64,000 bases of DNA from Shewanella piezotolerans WP3 (GTDB lineage Bacteria > Pseudomonadota > Gammaproteobacteria > Enterobacterales > Shewanellaceae): assembly GCF_000014885.1 (NCBI RefSeq), contig NC_011566.1:620001-684000 (forward strand), in the 5' to 3' direction. The notes beneath the pieces were generated by a model. The model did not search any database, was not told the DNA's origin, and saw nothing but the letters and a program-made list of their open reading frames with translations. Of the stretch, positions 44,660-54,289 are shown piece after piece; the first letter of the stretch is position 1, and each line of letters opens with the position of its first letter. Position numbers and translations under genes: made by a program.

Positions 44660-45484
44660 ATGAGCACAGTAAACAAGTATTCAAAAATTATTCTAGCTAC
44701 GTTAAGCCTGAGCGTATTGACAGCTTGTGCAAGCAGTGAGGGCGTTGGTGAGGACGGGCGTGACAGTAATCGTGGCCTTAAAACTGGCGTAGCAGGTGGC
44801 GCCATTTTAGGGCTCGCAATGGGCGCTGTTGCGGGAGATGCTAGCCTTGCATTAAAAGGGGCGGCTGTTGGCGCTGCCGCGGGTGGTGTTGCCGGCGCGA
44901 GTGCTGATTATGCCAATGACAGAGAAGATCATCGCAACGAGAATGCCAGCAAGAGCATTAATATAAATGGTTTGTCTGCAGCGCAAGTGGGTGGAGCAGC
45001 AGCGCCAGCAACAATAGCGCAAAACTGGGACCGCTTAGATACTTTTAGTGGGCAATGGCTAGTGAATATTTGGGCACTGGATAGCAAAGGAGAGCGCGTT
45101 GAAGCAACCGGTATTGCTCAAGGTGGCCTAAGTAAAACCACCGCGGCGACGTTATCAGTAGAGAACTTAAAGGTGTCAGGTGTAGAGCAGAACCTAAATG
45201 GACTGGTTCTGTTGTCATATACTCCTGCGCAGGGCTATCAATTACAAACGGACTTTAATGACAACAGTAAGCTAAGCTTTTCGGGGGAGTTCCAACCGCA
45301 GCTGCAACGTTACAATTACTACCCTGTGGGGGCAAACGGACAAACCTTTTCTGGAAATGAGCGTAGCCAAATGCGTCTAGAGCTTAGGTTTGCAGGGCAA
45401 GATGTATTTTTGGTAGACAGCTATGCGGTGATTGATGGCAAAGAGGTGCAAATCCAGTCATACCGCTTTACCCGTCAAGGCTAG
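44660..45484 (+). CDS. Glycine-zipper lipoprotein
   Basis: 274 residues from the ATG at 44660. Lipobox LTAC (Cys21) followed by a Gly/Ala-rich stretch (GVAGGAILGLAMGAVAGD...AAVGAAAGGVAGA), a glycine-zipper anchor, then a soluble beta-rich domain. A start at 44561 has a better ribosome site (GAGGA, 7 bases) but would put 33 polar residues before the signal, so I take the inner one; this is unresolved. Function unknown. Confidence 0.78.
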   Translation: MSTVNKYSKIILATLSLSVLTACASSEGVGEDGRDSNRGLKTGVAGGAILGLAMGAVAGDASLALKGAAVGAAAGGVAGASADYANDREDHRNENASKSININGLSAAQVGGAAAPATIAQNWDRLDTFSGQWLVNIWALDSKGERVEATGIAQGGLSKTTAATLSVENLKVSGVEQNLNGLVLLSYTPAQGYQLQTDFNDNSKLSFSGEFQPQLQRYNYYPVGANGQTFSGNERSQMRLELRFAGQDVFLVDSYAVIDGKEVQIQSYRFTRQG

Positions 45485-45494
45485 GAACAAAGGA

Positions 45495-45536
45495 TAAGTG
45501 CCAATCGATTATCGATTGGCACTTAGTTGTTTTTTA
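45495..45536 (+). terminator. Terminator of the glycine-zipper lipoprotein
   Basis: A 14-bp stem (TAAGTGCCAATCGA / TCGATTGGCACTTA) with a 3-base loop, followed by GTTGTTTTTT. Confidence 0.85.
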
Positions 45537-45553
45537 CGTTGGGAGCCAGAACG

Positions 45554-46900
45554 TTAGCTATCTGTTTGGGGTAAGGTTAATCGAGCACAGCAGCCAGTCG
45601 GTTGAGTATCGGATAAACTGAATTGCCATTGATAGCGCTGGCAAAGACTATCGACAATCAATAAGCCTAGTCCATGTCCATTGGCGCTGTCATGTTCTGA
45701 TGCCGATAGTCCGCGCCCTTTGTCGCTAATGGTTATTTCATCGCTATTGACTGAGATGGTTATCTCTCCAGAGTCGCTGGCGTTTATTGCATTGCTGATG
45801 AGATTACTTAGCAACATCCGTAACACGGCAGGGGTAGGCTTAATGACTGGCGCTTGCTTAAAATCAATCGATAGCTTGATGCCTTTACTATTTGCTAATG
45901 CCTGCAGTGGTTGAGTGATACTCTCAATTTCAGCTTGCTGTAATGTTCTAGGCGCGGTGCTGCTGGTGGCATTTTCCTGTTTAACCAAGTTAAGCAATGC
46001 ATCAATGGTATGTTGCATGTCGAGTGCAGCACGTTGAATGCGACTACGTTGACGGGCTTGAAACTCTGCCGCATTATTTTGCTCCTGTAGTTTTGCCGCA
46101 CCGCTGATGACTGTTAAAGGGGTTCTTAACTCATGGCTCGCATAGCGGGCGAAGGCTTGTTCCTGCTTAATCATCATCTCATTTTGCTGGCGGTAATCAT
46201 TGAGCGTGTTGGCCAGATCGCGAAATTCGGCCGCAGATTGTGGCGTTACACTAAATGTGCTGTGTTTGGTGGGAGACTTAAGCTGTTTTACTAACTGTTT
46301 TACTGGGTCTACTAATCGACTGCTTAGTTTATGGATAGCAAAACCAAATAGCATAAACAGTACACATATAAAGCTGAATACAAACAGATTAATTGCATTC
46401 CATTGGCTTTGGCTCAGTTCGACATTTTCCGATGGCATTATTAGGTAAAGTGGTACCGTTTCGCCATTGAGTTCAAATTGATTTCGATAGAGAAAAATTT
46501 CACTTTTTGTAGCTGGGTCTTTTTCGTTAGATGACTTGAAGTTGAACACTTCATGGAGAAACCCTGCTTGGTTTCTGTCGACAACTTCGCCTAAGAATTC
46601 GGCTGGAAATTGACTTAAATCACCATACTGTTGTGGAATAAGTGTTGCCGAGTAATAGGCATTAACGTGTAAGCCTATTTTGAGCGGTTGCTTAGCACCT
46701 TGCTGAAACTGCTTGATGGCAAAAGGCGCACTGCTTGCCAATTCTCGTTGGTTTACTTCATCTTCTATCCACTGCGACAACCCCACAACACAAAGGTAAA
46801 GTGTTAGGCCTATCATTAACGCGATGGCACTAAAATACCACATCAATTTGTGTGGCAAACTCGCTGCTAAAGGTGCTCTATTTGTTAAGTTATTTAGCAC
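45554..46900 (-). CDS. Sensor histidine kinase
   Basis: 448 residues. Two membrane spans (about 20-42 and 160-182) bound a periplasmic sensor of about 115 residues. HAMP-like linker; H-box FARYASHELRTPLTVISG; N-box LLSNLISNAINAS; G-boxes ISDKGRGL and GHGLGLLIVDSL. It follows the response-regulator gene after 2 bases. Divergent from the glycosyltransferase operon, which suggests envelope sensing (PmrB-like context, inferred). Confidence 0.92.
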   Translation of the reverse strand: MLNNLTNRAPLAASLPHKLMWYFSAIALMIGLTLYLCVVGLSQWIEDEVNQRELASSAPFAIKQFQQGAKQPLKIGLHVNAYYSATLIPQQYGDLSQFPAEFLGEVVDRNQAGFLHEVFNFKSSNEKDPATKSEIFLYRNQFELNGETVPLYLIMPSENVELSQSQWNAINLFVFSFICVLFMLFGFAIHKLSSRLVDPVKQLVKQLKSPTKHSTFSVTPQSAAEFRDLANTLNDYRQQNEMMIKQEQAFARYASHELRTPLTVISGAAKLQEQNNAAEFQARQRSRIQRAALDMQHTIDALLNLVKQENATSSTAPRTLQQAEIESITQPLQALANSKGIKLSIDFKQAPVIKPTPAVLRMLLSNLISNAINASDSGEITISVNSDEITISDKGRGLSASEHDSANGHGLGLLIVDSLCQRYQWQFSLSDTQPTGCCARLTLPQTDS

Positions 46901-46902
46901 GA

Positions 46903-47583
46903 TTAGTCCTCTGACTGTAAGCGGAAGCCTACTTTAGGCACCGTGGCTAACATCGGGGTTTTAAAGGGTTTGTCGAGTTGGTTGCGCAATTGATACATAT
47001 GGCTGCGCAAAATATCGTTGTTGGGGGGGGATTGGCCCCATAATTCTTCAATTATCTGTTCACGTTTGACTATATTTGGCGCATGTTTTATCAATAACAG
47101 TAATATTTGGTAGGTCGTTGGTGTCAGTGCTAACTGCATTTGCTGACGATAGGCTTGATGCTGGGCAATATTGATTTCCACATCACCAAATTTAAGTACC
47201 CCTTGTGCCACCCGACCACGATGACGTTTTATCAGTGCATTTACTCGAGCGTCAACGACATCTAAATCGAAGGGTTTCCCTAAATAGTCATCGGCGCCAC
47301 AATCAAAACCGGTGAGAAGATCTGATTTATTATCAAGTGCGGTTAACATCAAAATAGGGGTGCTGCAGCCGAGTGAACGTAGTGCCTTACATAGGCTGAG
47401 ACCGTCAAGCTTTGGTAGCATTAGATCTAATATGATGGCATCAAAATCAAACGCTTGTGCCAATGATAAACCCAGTTCGCCATTATCTGCGAAATCAAGC
47501 TCTGCACCTTGAGCCTCGAAGTAATCTCCAAGAATGCCTGCGACATCTATATTGTCTTCGATAATGAGTAGTTTAAGTGTCAT
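46903..47583 (-). CDS. OmpR-family response regulator
   Basis: 226 residues. Receiver with acidic pocket (IIEDN), phospho-acceptor Asp in AIILDLMLPKLDG and Lys in LGKPFDLD; C-terminal winged helix (LALTPTTYQILLLLIKHAPNIVKREQIIEELWG...TVPKVGFRL). First gene of the pair with the kinase. It may control the divergent GT operon. Confidence 0.95.
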   Translation of the reverse strand: MTLKLLIIEDNIDVAGILGDYFEAQGAELDFADNGELGLSLAQAFDFDAIILDLMLPKLDGLSLCKALRSLGCSTPILMLTALDNKSDLLTGFDCGADDYLGKPFDLDVVDARVNALIKRHRGRVAQGVLKFGDVEINIAQHQAYRQQMQLALTPTTYQILLLLIKHAPNIVKREQIIEELWGQSPPNNDILRSHMYQLRNQLDKPFKTPMLATVPKVGFRLQSED

Positions 47584-47640
47584 GGCAATTAATCAATGGT
47601 TCTGTTCGATATTGGTTACTTTAGCACTTTTTTTGTCGAA

Positions 47641-47659
47641 AAAATGTCAATGACATTTT
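47641..47659. promoter_or_regulatory. 19-bp palindrome between the two-component system and GT operon
   Basis: AAAATGTCA-A-TGACATTTT is a perfect inverted repeat around one central base, in the 129-bp divergent promoter region. Candidate regulator site; OmpR-type proteins usually use direct repeats, so the binder is uncertain. Confidence 0.5.
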
Positions 47660-47712
47660 CTTCACCTTATCACTGGCATGCTACTCCAAAATGAAGTTGA
47701 TTAGGGGCTCGC

Positions 47713-48759
47713 ATGACATACACTCGCGTGAATGACGGCAATCGCACTGAAATGTGTTTGTCAGTGATAGTACCGCTGTTTAATGAGTCGCAGATGATAG
47801 CGCCGCTTTTATCCCGGCTTACAGCAGTATTAGCTGAGCTAGATGAGAGCAGTGAAATTGTATTTGTTGATGACGGCAGTAGTGATGACTCTTGGTCACA
47901 GGTAAGCCAGTTGCCGTTAGCAAATAATGAATACCAATGTATAAAGTTGAGCCGAAATTTTGGTAAAGAGGCGGCGATGTCAGCAGGTATAGAGCATGCT
48001 CGTGGGCTGGCAGTGATTATGTTGGATGCTGATCTTCAAGATCCGCCTGAGCAGATCCCATTGATGCTTGAGCAGTGGCGAGCGGGTTACGATATCGTCA
48101 ATATGAAACGTCGTAAAAGGTTGGGCGAAACTTGGTTTAAACGATTTTCTGCCAGCTGTTTCTACCGTGTTATGAACTGGGTGTCGGATTCTCCTGTGCC
48201 GGAGAATGTGGGGGATTTCCGTTTAATGAGCCGTCAAGTAGTGGATAGCATTAGAGCTTTACCTGAGCGTAATCGTTTTATGAAAGGATTGTTTAGCTGG
48301 CCGGGATTTTCGCAAACGACCTTGGAGTTTGATCGAGACCCTCGCTTTGTTGGAGAAACAAAGTGGAATTACGGCAAACTATTTGGCTTGGCGATGGATG
48401 GCATAACCTCTTTTAGTTTTAAACCGCTGCGGATAGCAACTTGGTGTGGCGTTTTCACTGCATTTAGTGCGTTTGCTTATGGTGGATGGGTAGTGAGTAA
48501 AACGCTGATCTATGGCGAGAGCGTCGCGGGCTACCCATCATTGATGGTGGTGCAGTTGGGTCTTGCTGGCATTCAGTTATTAGCGCTAGGTTTGATTGGC
48601 GAATATCTAGGGCGGGTGTTTGTCGAGGTGAAGCAGCGACCACTGTATTTGATAGAGGAGGTGGCTTTTAGGCAATCACTGTCACAAGTCAAACCTAATA
48701 AAGCCTCCGCTACAACGAAGGCAGCCAAAAGTAATGTCAGCTATTTGGAGGCGAAGTAA
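47713..48759 (+). CDS. Family 2 glycosyltransferase (polyprenyl-phosphate sugar synthase, ArnC/GtrB-like)
   Basis: 348 residues. GT-A core with SVIVPLFNES, FVDDGSSDDSW and MLDADLQDPPEQI; two C-terminal membrane spans (WCGVFTAFSAFAYGG; LGLAGIQLLALGLIGEYLG), as in the undecaprenyl-phosphate sugar transferases. It makes a lipid-linked sugar donor at the inner membrane. AGGGG precedes the ATG. Its stop overlaps the next start (TAATG). Confidence 0.9.
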   Translation: MTYTRVNDGNRTEMCLSVIVPLFNESQMIAPLLSRLTAVLAELDESSEIVFVDDGSSDDSWSQVSQLPLANNEYQCIKLSRNFGKEAAMSAGIEHARGLAVIMLDADLQDPPEQIPLMLEQWRAGYDIVNMKRRKRLGETWFKRFSASCFYRVMNWVSDSPVPENVGDFRLMSRQVVDSIRALPERNRFMKGLFSWPGFSQTTLEFDRDPRFVGETKWNYGKLFGLAMDGITSFSFKPLRIATWCGVFTAFSAFAYGGWVVSKTLIYGESVAGYPSLMVVQLGLAGIQLLALGLIGEYLGRVFVEVKQRPLYLIEEVAFRQSLSQVKPNKASATTKAAKSNVSYLEAK

Positions 48760-50165
48760 TGCAAGCATTGAGCACAGGGCAGAAAAGTCTGGCTGTACTG
48801 CTGTTGGTGGTATTAACCCGATTACTGCTGTTGCCTCTATATCCGCTGATGGATACCACTGAAGCCCGTTATGGTGAAATGGCGCGATTAATGGTTGAGA
48901 CGGGAAATTGGGTTACTCCTTTGTTTGATTACGATGTGCCGTTTTGGGGGAAACCACCTCTGCACACTTGGATGAGTGCAACGTCAATTGTCATTTTGGG
49001 TGTGTCTGAATTTGCAGTGCGTTTTCCCCATTGGATAGCGGCAATGTTGACCTTAGCCGTGGTAGCAACCTTCGCTGAGAAGCAGCGATTGCCTGTTTTA
49101 CCATCATTGATTATCTTAGCGTCTACAGCTGTATTTATTGTCAGCGCAGGTGCGGTCATGACTGACATGGCGTTAACGTTAGGTCTGACGATGGCGATGG
49201 TTGGCTTTTATTTATGCTGGCAAGGCGAACTGCGTTGGGGCTATCTCGGCTTTGTGGGACTGGCGATTGGACTGCTCGCTAAAGGGCCTGTGGCTCTAGT
49301 CATTTTTGCAATTGGTACCGGGCTATGGCTGTTGTGGCAATATGGAGTCTTCAGACCTTGGAAATTGCTATGGCAACGTACTCCACTCGTCTCTGGATTG
49401 CTATTAATGTTGGCCATTGCGCTGCCCTGGTATGTTTTGGCTGAAAGTGCGACGCCTGGTTTTTTGAACTATTTTATAGTCGGTGAGCATTGGTCTAGAT
49501 TTGTTGATAGTGGCTGGCAGGGAGATCTTTATGGCACTGCACACGATCAAACACGTGGCACCATTTGGCTTTATTTCATTGGCGCCGCGCTACCTTGGTC
49601 GGTATTTTTACCGCAAGCTCTGTATAAAATCTATGTTGAAGCACCTAAACACGTTGAGCAAGGATGTGACAGTAACGACGGCGCGCTTGCCAGTTACCTC
49701 ATCTGTTGGATGCTAGCGCCTATGGTGCTGTTCACGCTTGCTGGTAATATCCTGCCCGCCTATGTATTACCAGGGATCCCAGCGTTAGCGCTAGTGATTA
49801 CCTTTGCGTGGCGTGGTTCTCAAGTCCCGCATTTGCATAAGGTCGCAATAGCTATCGCGGTTTTATTAATGATAGCGGTTGCGATCATTTATTTCGGTTC
49901 AGCAAAAGACAAGAGTGAGCGCTGGTTGCTACAGCAACGAGCGGAAACTCTGCCTACTTACTACCTAAATAAGCAACCTTTCTCTGCTCGCTTTTACAGT
50001 GCAGGTTTAGCTAAAAAGATAACCTCTTTGGCTGAGATTGCAGCGAGCGAAAGTCGATATTATTTGGTGGTGGATAATTCGAAAATCGACAACCGTTTTG
50101 AAGCTTGCGCAAAAGTCGCCAATAACAAAGACCGAGGATTACTGCTTTGTCGTCGCAGTCATTAA
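48759..50165 (+). CDS. ArnT/GT39-like glycosyltransferase
   Basis: 468 residues with about 11 membrane spans. The first periplasmic loop DTTEARYGEMARLMVETGNWVTP carries the ArnT/PMT catalytic acidic pair, followed by GKPPLHTWM. It transfers a sugar from a polyprenyl phosphate to an envelope acceptor such as lipid A. The sugar is not predictable; no arn biosynthesis genes are nearby, so L-Ara4N is not implied. Confidence 0.9.
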   Translation: MQALSTGQKSLAVLLLVVLTRLLLLPLYPLMDTTEARYGEMARLMVETGNWVTPLFDYDVPFWGKPPLHTWMSATSIVILGVSEFAVRFPHWIAAMLTLAVVATFAEKQRLPVLPSLIILASTAVFIVSAGAVMTDMALTLGLTMAMVGFYLCWQGELRWGYLGFVGLAIGLLAKGPVALVIFAIGTGLWLLWQYGVFRPWKLLWQRTPLVSGLLLMLAIALPWYVLAESATPGFLNYFIVGEHWSRFVDSGWQGDLYGTAHDQTRGTIWLYFIGAALPWSVFLPQALYKIYVEAPKHVEQGCDSNDGALASYLICWMLAPMVLFTLAGNILPAYVLPGIPALALVITFAWRGSQVPHLHKVAIAIAVLLMIAVAIIYFGSAKDKSERWLLQQRAETLPTYYLNKQPFSARFYSAGLAKKITSLAEIAASESRYYLVVDNSKIDNRFEACAKVANNKDRGLLLCRRSH

Positions 50166-50587
50166 AGTCTCTGAAGCAAATATGGCAATCCCATCAACAA
50201 GAGGGGCGATTCTTGCTGGTGGGAGCGGCGGTATTTGTTGCGGATGCTGTGTTGTTCTATCTGTTTTTTGAGTTGCTTCATTTGCAAGTTTTGGCAGCAA
50301 GGGTGGCGGCGTTTTCTATCGCTATGCTGCTGTCTTGGTGGTGCAACCGTTGCTGGACTTTTCATGAGCGACAGCAAGGGGCTAAAACTGAACAATTGTT
50401 GAAGTCTATTGCAGTGTCATGTACTGCTGCCATTGTTAATCTAAGCGGCTTTTATTTGGCGACATTGTTCTTAGGGGAGACTTGGTTAGGCATTAGTTTA
50501 GCGTTTAGTGTTGGCGTGCTTTTTGGATTAATACTGAATTGGATTGGAGCCAATTTTTGGACATTTAGAGCGATTGAGGTTGAATAA
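50147..50587 (+). CDS. GtrA-family membrane protein (putative flippase)
   Basis: 146 residues, four membrane spans, GtrA pattern (EGRFLLVGAAVFVADAVLFYLF...WWCNRCWTF...LNWIGANFWTF). A TTG start at 50147 has GAGGA 8 bases upstream; the gene overlaps the GT39 end by 19 bases. GtrA proteins are thought to flip lipid-linked sugars. This completes a GtrB-GT39-GtrA set. Confidence 0.87.
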   Translation: MSSQSLKSLKQIWQSHQQEGRFLLVGAAVFVADAVLFYLFFELLHLQVLAARVAAFSIAMLLSWWCNRCWTFHERQQGAKTEQLLKSIAVSCTAAIVNLSGFYLATLFLGETWLGISLAFSVGVLFGLILNWIGANFWTFRAIEVE

Positions 50588-50700
50588 TCCGTTAAAAAGG
50601 CTGCTATATGTTACAAACTGTTAAATTTGCTTTTACTCTGCGCTTAAAACCGCTAGCTTCATGGACTGTACTTTTGTGATAGCTAATGGAGTAGAACAAC

Positions 50701-52221
50701 ATGGAATCGGTTTTAAAAGGCTTAGGAGTGAGTTTGGCGCTCGTTACTGCGGTCGTCTCACCCGCAGAGGCTAAATCAACACCTAAATTGACGCTGACGG
50801 AAACAACATTAAATGCGCCTTTTAATCTGACCCACCCGATCGTGGCAGCAGATCTGTTGCCCAGTGCAGGTAAAGAACTGGTCGCTTTTGGCGTTGATGG
50901 TTTAAGTCAGCGCTGGATGGCTGTATATGGTTTAGAAGAGGGGCAATACAAGCTGGCAATGAAGCTGGCATTACCGCAAGCTCTACACACTTTTGATATC
51001 ACTGAATATCAAAAGGGCAAGAGTCAACAACTTTACTTTTTATCGCAAGACCAGCTGCATGTTTTTAATCCATTATCTGATCGCCGAGGGGCTGAGCTTA
51101 CTGCCATCGCGAAGGTTGACTCATTATCCTTTAAATCGCGCCCAGACTACCTCAGTGAGGGAGAGTTTATTGCGGATCTTAATGGAGATGGTGAAGACGA
51201 TATTTTGATCCACGACTTTAATCAGGTGCAGCTATTAATTGCAGATAACGGCGAGTTTAAGCAGCAACTGCTGCCGATAAAGCCGCAATCTCGATTATTT
51301 GAAGATGGTGCTACCTACACGCAGTCTAAGCTCTATGTTACTGACATTAACTTGGACGGTTTAGTTGATATTGTTAAAATTGGTGAGGGTGAGTTAGAGC
51401 TGTATAGCCAAACAGAAGACAGGCTATTTAACCCAATTGCTGAGTATGTATCTGTTAGACAACCGATCAGCGGTATTGACTGGTGGAATAAGCGTGATGC
51501 TTATGGTGAGCAGCTTGACCAGAGTGAGCTGGTGTATCGTAAAGTGGAAGAGCTTAAGGACATCAACAACGATGGTATTACCGATCTTGTGGTGCGCTAT
51601 ACCAAAAGTTCTGGCGTATTCGATAGGGCGAACGATTACGAGGTTTATCTCGGCGAGAATCAAAAGGGCAAGCTAGTGTTCCCAAAAGTAGCCAATAGCG
51701 TTGTTAAAGCTGAGGGAACCTTAACTGGATTACAGTTTATTGATATTGATAGTGACGATAAAGTCGAGGTGATGGTCGCTGGGTTTGATATCGGAGTATC
51801 ACAGATCATCGGTGCTCTGCTATCAGGCAGTATCGATCAAGATGTGCACCTGTTTAAAATGGATGATCAAGGACGTTTTGCGGAAGAGTCTAATGTGAGT
51901 AAAGAGGTTGAGCTTAATTTTAGTTTGAGTTCAGGACAAAGTGGCAGTCCTGTGGTCAAGCTGGCGGATCTTAATGGCGATGGCCTAAAAGATCTAATCT
52001 TGTCAGATGATGAAGACACGCTAAAGATCTATTTCGGCGCTGCTGGCGATAGTCTTTTTGGTCACAATGCTGAAAAGCACGATTTAAAACTACCTGTTGA
52101 TGGTGGCATGCTGCAAAGTGATGACTTAAATGGTGATGGTAAAGAGGACATCTTGATTAAATACGGCAAACAAGATGATAAAGCCCTCGCTAATCAGTTT
52201 AGGGTCTTTTTCGCCAGCTAA
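50701..52221 (+). CDS. Secreted FG-GAP/VCBS repeat protein
   Basis: 506 residues. Signal peptide ending near SPAEA (about 24). At least six calcium-type repeats, e.g. DLNGDGEDDILIHD, DINLDGLVDIVKI, DINNDGITDLVVRY, DLNGDGLKDLILSD and DLNGDGKEDILIKY, suggest a beta-propeller. About 110 bases after gtrA, so possibly cotranscribed. Function unknown, extracellular or periplasmic. Confidence 0.85.
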   Translation: MESVLKGLGVSLALVTAVVSPAEAKSTPKLTLTETTLNAPFNLTHPIVAADLLPSAGKELVAFGVDGLSQRWMAVYGLEEGQYKLAMKLALPQALHTFDITEYQKGKSQQLYFLSQDQLHVFNPLSDRRGAELTAIAKVDSLSFKSRPDYLSEGEFIADLNGDGEDDILIHDFNQVQLLIADNGEFKQQLLPIKPQSRLFEDGATYTQSKLYVTDINLDGLVDIVKIGEGELELYSQTEDRLFNPIAEYVSVRQPISGIDWWNKRDAYGEQLDQSELVYRKVEELKDINNDGITDLVVRYTKSSGVFDRANDYEVYLGENQKGKLVFPKVANSVVKAEGTLTGLQFIDIDSDDKVEVMVAGFDIGVSQIIGALLSGSIDQDVHLFKMDDQGRFAEESNVSKEVELNFSLSSGQSGSPVVKLADLNGDGLKDLILSDDEDTLKIYFGAAGDSLFGHNAEKHDLKLPVDGGMLQSDDLNGDGKEDILIKYGKQDDKALANQFRVFFAS

Positions 52222-52229
52222 GGCAAGGC

Positions 52230-52409
52230 TTATATAAAAAGCATGGACTTTACTCTGTGTTTTTGATTTTACTAAGGGAGCGACCATTATTCGCAATCAA
52301 TGCCTCGCCTACATGGATGTAGGTGCTTAGGTTCAGCATGGAGCAATGAACCTGTGATTAAAACCCATTAAATTCCCACTGAATCCTGCATCTTCAAGTA
52401 GAACGGGTA
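52230..52409 (-). mobile_element. MITE-like family 1, truncated copy C
   Basis: It matches 55458-55636 from TATATAAAAAGCATGG to the terminal GGGTA; the other end is missing. It starts 8 bases after the stop of the FG-GAP gene. Confidence 0.75.
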
Positions 52410-52504
52410 TATTAGGGGTTGTCACAAGCATCCTCTCTTACGCTTTAGTCACATACTTTACCGCGACATCCATGCCTTTATTCGCGCAAATACAAAAATA
52501 ACTA

Positions 52505-52762
52505 TAGGGGCTATTAATCTTTCAAGGTTGTTTTTGCCGCAGTTTATTGGCTATTTCAACAAGGCCGAGGTTATGAGGTTTAGTCATTCTGCTTATAACG
52601 CAGTAAAAATAGCCAAGAAGCGCGGCCCTTCGGGGGTCGTTTTGCGTTATAAGCTTTTCACTTAGCTCGCTAAGCATCATCGCTCAAGCCTTGTGCTAAA
52701 CGCATTATTCCTTACGCTAAAGAATCGAACAAAAACTAAGCTCGAAGGAGCGATAGCCCCTA
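52505..52762. mobile_element. MITE-like element, family 2, copy 5 (258 bp, inverted)
   Basis: Ends TAGGGGCTATTAATCTTTC and inverse ...GATAGCCCCTA. The interior is in the opposite orientation to the other four copies and partly diverged. Confidence 0.75.
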
Positions 52763-52872
52763 ATTTACAAAGCTATATATAGCCTTTCCTTACATTGCAG
52801 TTGCTGACAGTTCTTGACGTAAATCATTGGTCATAGGTAATGAGTTTGTCATTAATTGGTTAAGGAAAATAA

Positions 52873-54237
52873 ATGAATTTAACACCACGGAATATTAGTT
52901 GTCTCTTATTAGCAGTGGCTACTGTTGCGGCTTGTAGCTCAGATGATGAAAGCGATTCAAGCAGCGAAGCATACGTACAATATTACAATGCATCACCCAA
53001 TAGTACGGCAACGGCCTTAGTTTTAGACGGTTATCAATATACCGCAATTGATTACGCAGATTCTCAACCGCGCTATGTTTACGGTACTGGAACGGTTGAA
53101 ATGGAAGTCGTTGGCAGTGATGAACTTGGTGATGAAATATCGCTTTACACTTCAAGTTTGTCGCTTGCGAATGGTGATGAGCATTTCTTTGTTTTGACGG
53201 GGGACTATAGTGAACCAGAGTTATTAGACATTCAGTATGACCGCACAGAGATGGACGAGTTGAATGATGATGACAGTGATGACTACAGCAAAATGCAAGT
53301 CTTGGTGGCTCATGCTGCAGTAGGTGAAGCCACTTATGATGTTTACTTTGCTAAAGAGGGGGAAGATTTTAACGCTGCCGCTATGTTGGACTCGCTTAGC
53401 TATAAAAGCAATTCCGGTGAAGTGATGTTTGATACTGGCGAGTATGTGCTTTATCTGGCTGAGACAGGGGCAAGTGTGCCTATTTATACAACGGCAACGT
53501 TGGATCTATCGTCTAATACTGTTTATAAGTTTGTGATCCGTAACAGTTATGGCCCTGGAATGCCTAAGCTCACTATTGATGCCGTTGATTCAACTGGTAG
53601 TCCGACCCAATATGCCAATATTGATGCTAATGCTGAGTATCGTGTTTTCAATGCACTGATTAATGCCGAAGAAATTGATATCACTATGTCGAGCAACCAA
53701 GAGACACAACATTTGTATGATCTTGAGCAGTATGAGCTAAGTGAGTTTACCGCTATTGGCTACAGTGATTATGGTGTGACGATTATTGATAATAGTGCCA
53801 ATGAAATACTGGCGAACAATCTATTGGTGACTTTTAACTAAGATGAAAGCAAGACGATATTGGTGTATCAAGATACAGCTGGCGTGACCAAGGGGATGAC
53901 ATTGACTCATGATCATCGTCCTCGTGCTTTTACCCACCAGATTGATTTAGCAAATTTGGTTTTTGATTATGAGGCGCTTGATGTCTATTTCGTTAAACCC
54001 ACAGAAACTATTGAGTCTGCTGAATATAAACTTAGCTATGTTGAGTTCACTGAACTGGAGACGCTTAGTATCGCATCGGGAGAATATGAGATAAATGTCG
54101 TTTTTGAAGATGACAATGAAACGCTGACTTTGCTCTATCAATCAGAACCAATATCGTTTGATAGTGCGGGTAACCACACCATGGTGTTACACAAGGATGA
54201 TTCTCAACCGTTAGGGTACCTCATCAGCACTTTTTAA
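52873..54237 (+). pseudogene. DUF4397-like lipoprotein gene split by an in-frame stop
   Basis: The first part (52873-53841, 322 residues) has a lipobox (VAACS, Cys21), an acidic SSDDESD linker and repeated beta domains such as VQYYNASPNSTATALVLDG and MQVLVAHAAVGEATYDVYFAKEG, resembling DUF4397. The TAA at 53839-53841 is followed in the same frame, with no ATG, by 132 more codons (DESKTILVYQDTAGV...) ending at 54237. That continuation contains another such domain (ALDVYFVKPTETIESAEYKLSY). A single CAA-to-TAA change (Asn-Gln-Asp) would explain it. It may be a recent nonsense mutation, or the first part may still function alone. A terminator follows the second part. Confidence 0.78.
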
Positions 54238-54247
54238 TCATTCAGTG

Positions 54248-54278
54248 AGGCGCTAGACTTACTGCAAATCTAGCGCCT
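54248..54278. terminator. Bidirectional terminator
   Basis: A 10-bp perfect stem (AGGCGCTAGA / TCTAGCGCCT) with an 11-base loop and TATTTG after it, between convergent genes. Confidence 0.75.
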
Positions 54279-54289
54279 TATTTGTTTGG

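Noticed and set aside
48759..50165. arnT assignment (L-Ara4N transfer)
   Set aside because: Family-level match only; no Ara4N biosynthesis genes in the window.
53860..54237. Independent gene with a TTG start
   Set aside because: It is in frame with the upstream lipoprotein, has no ribosome site and carries the same type of domain; better read as the severed end of that gene.
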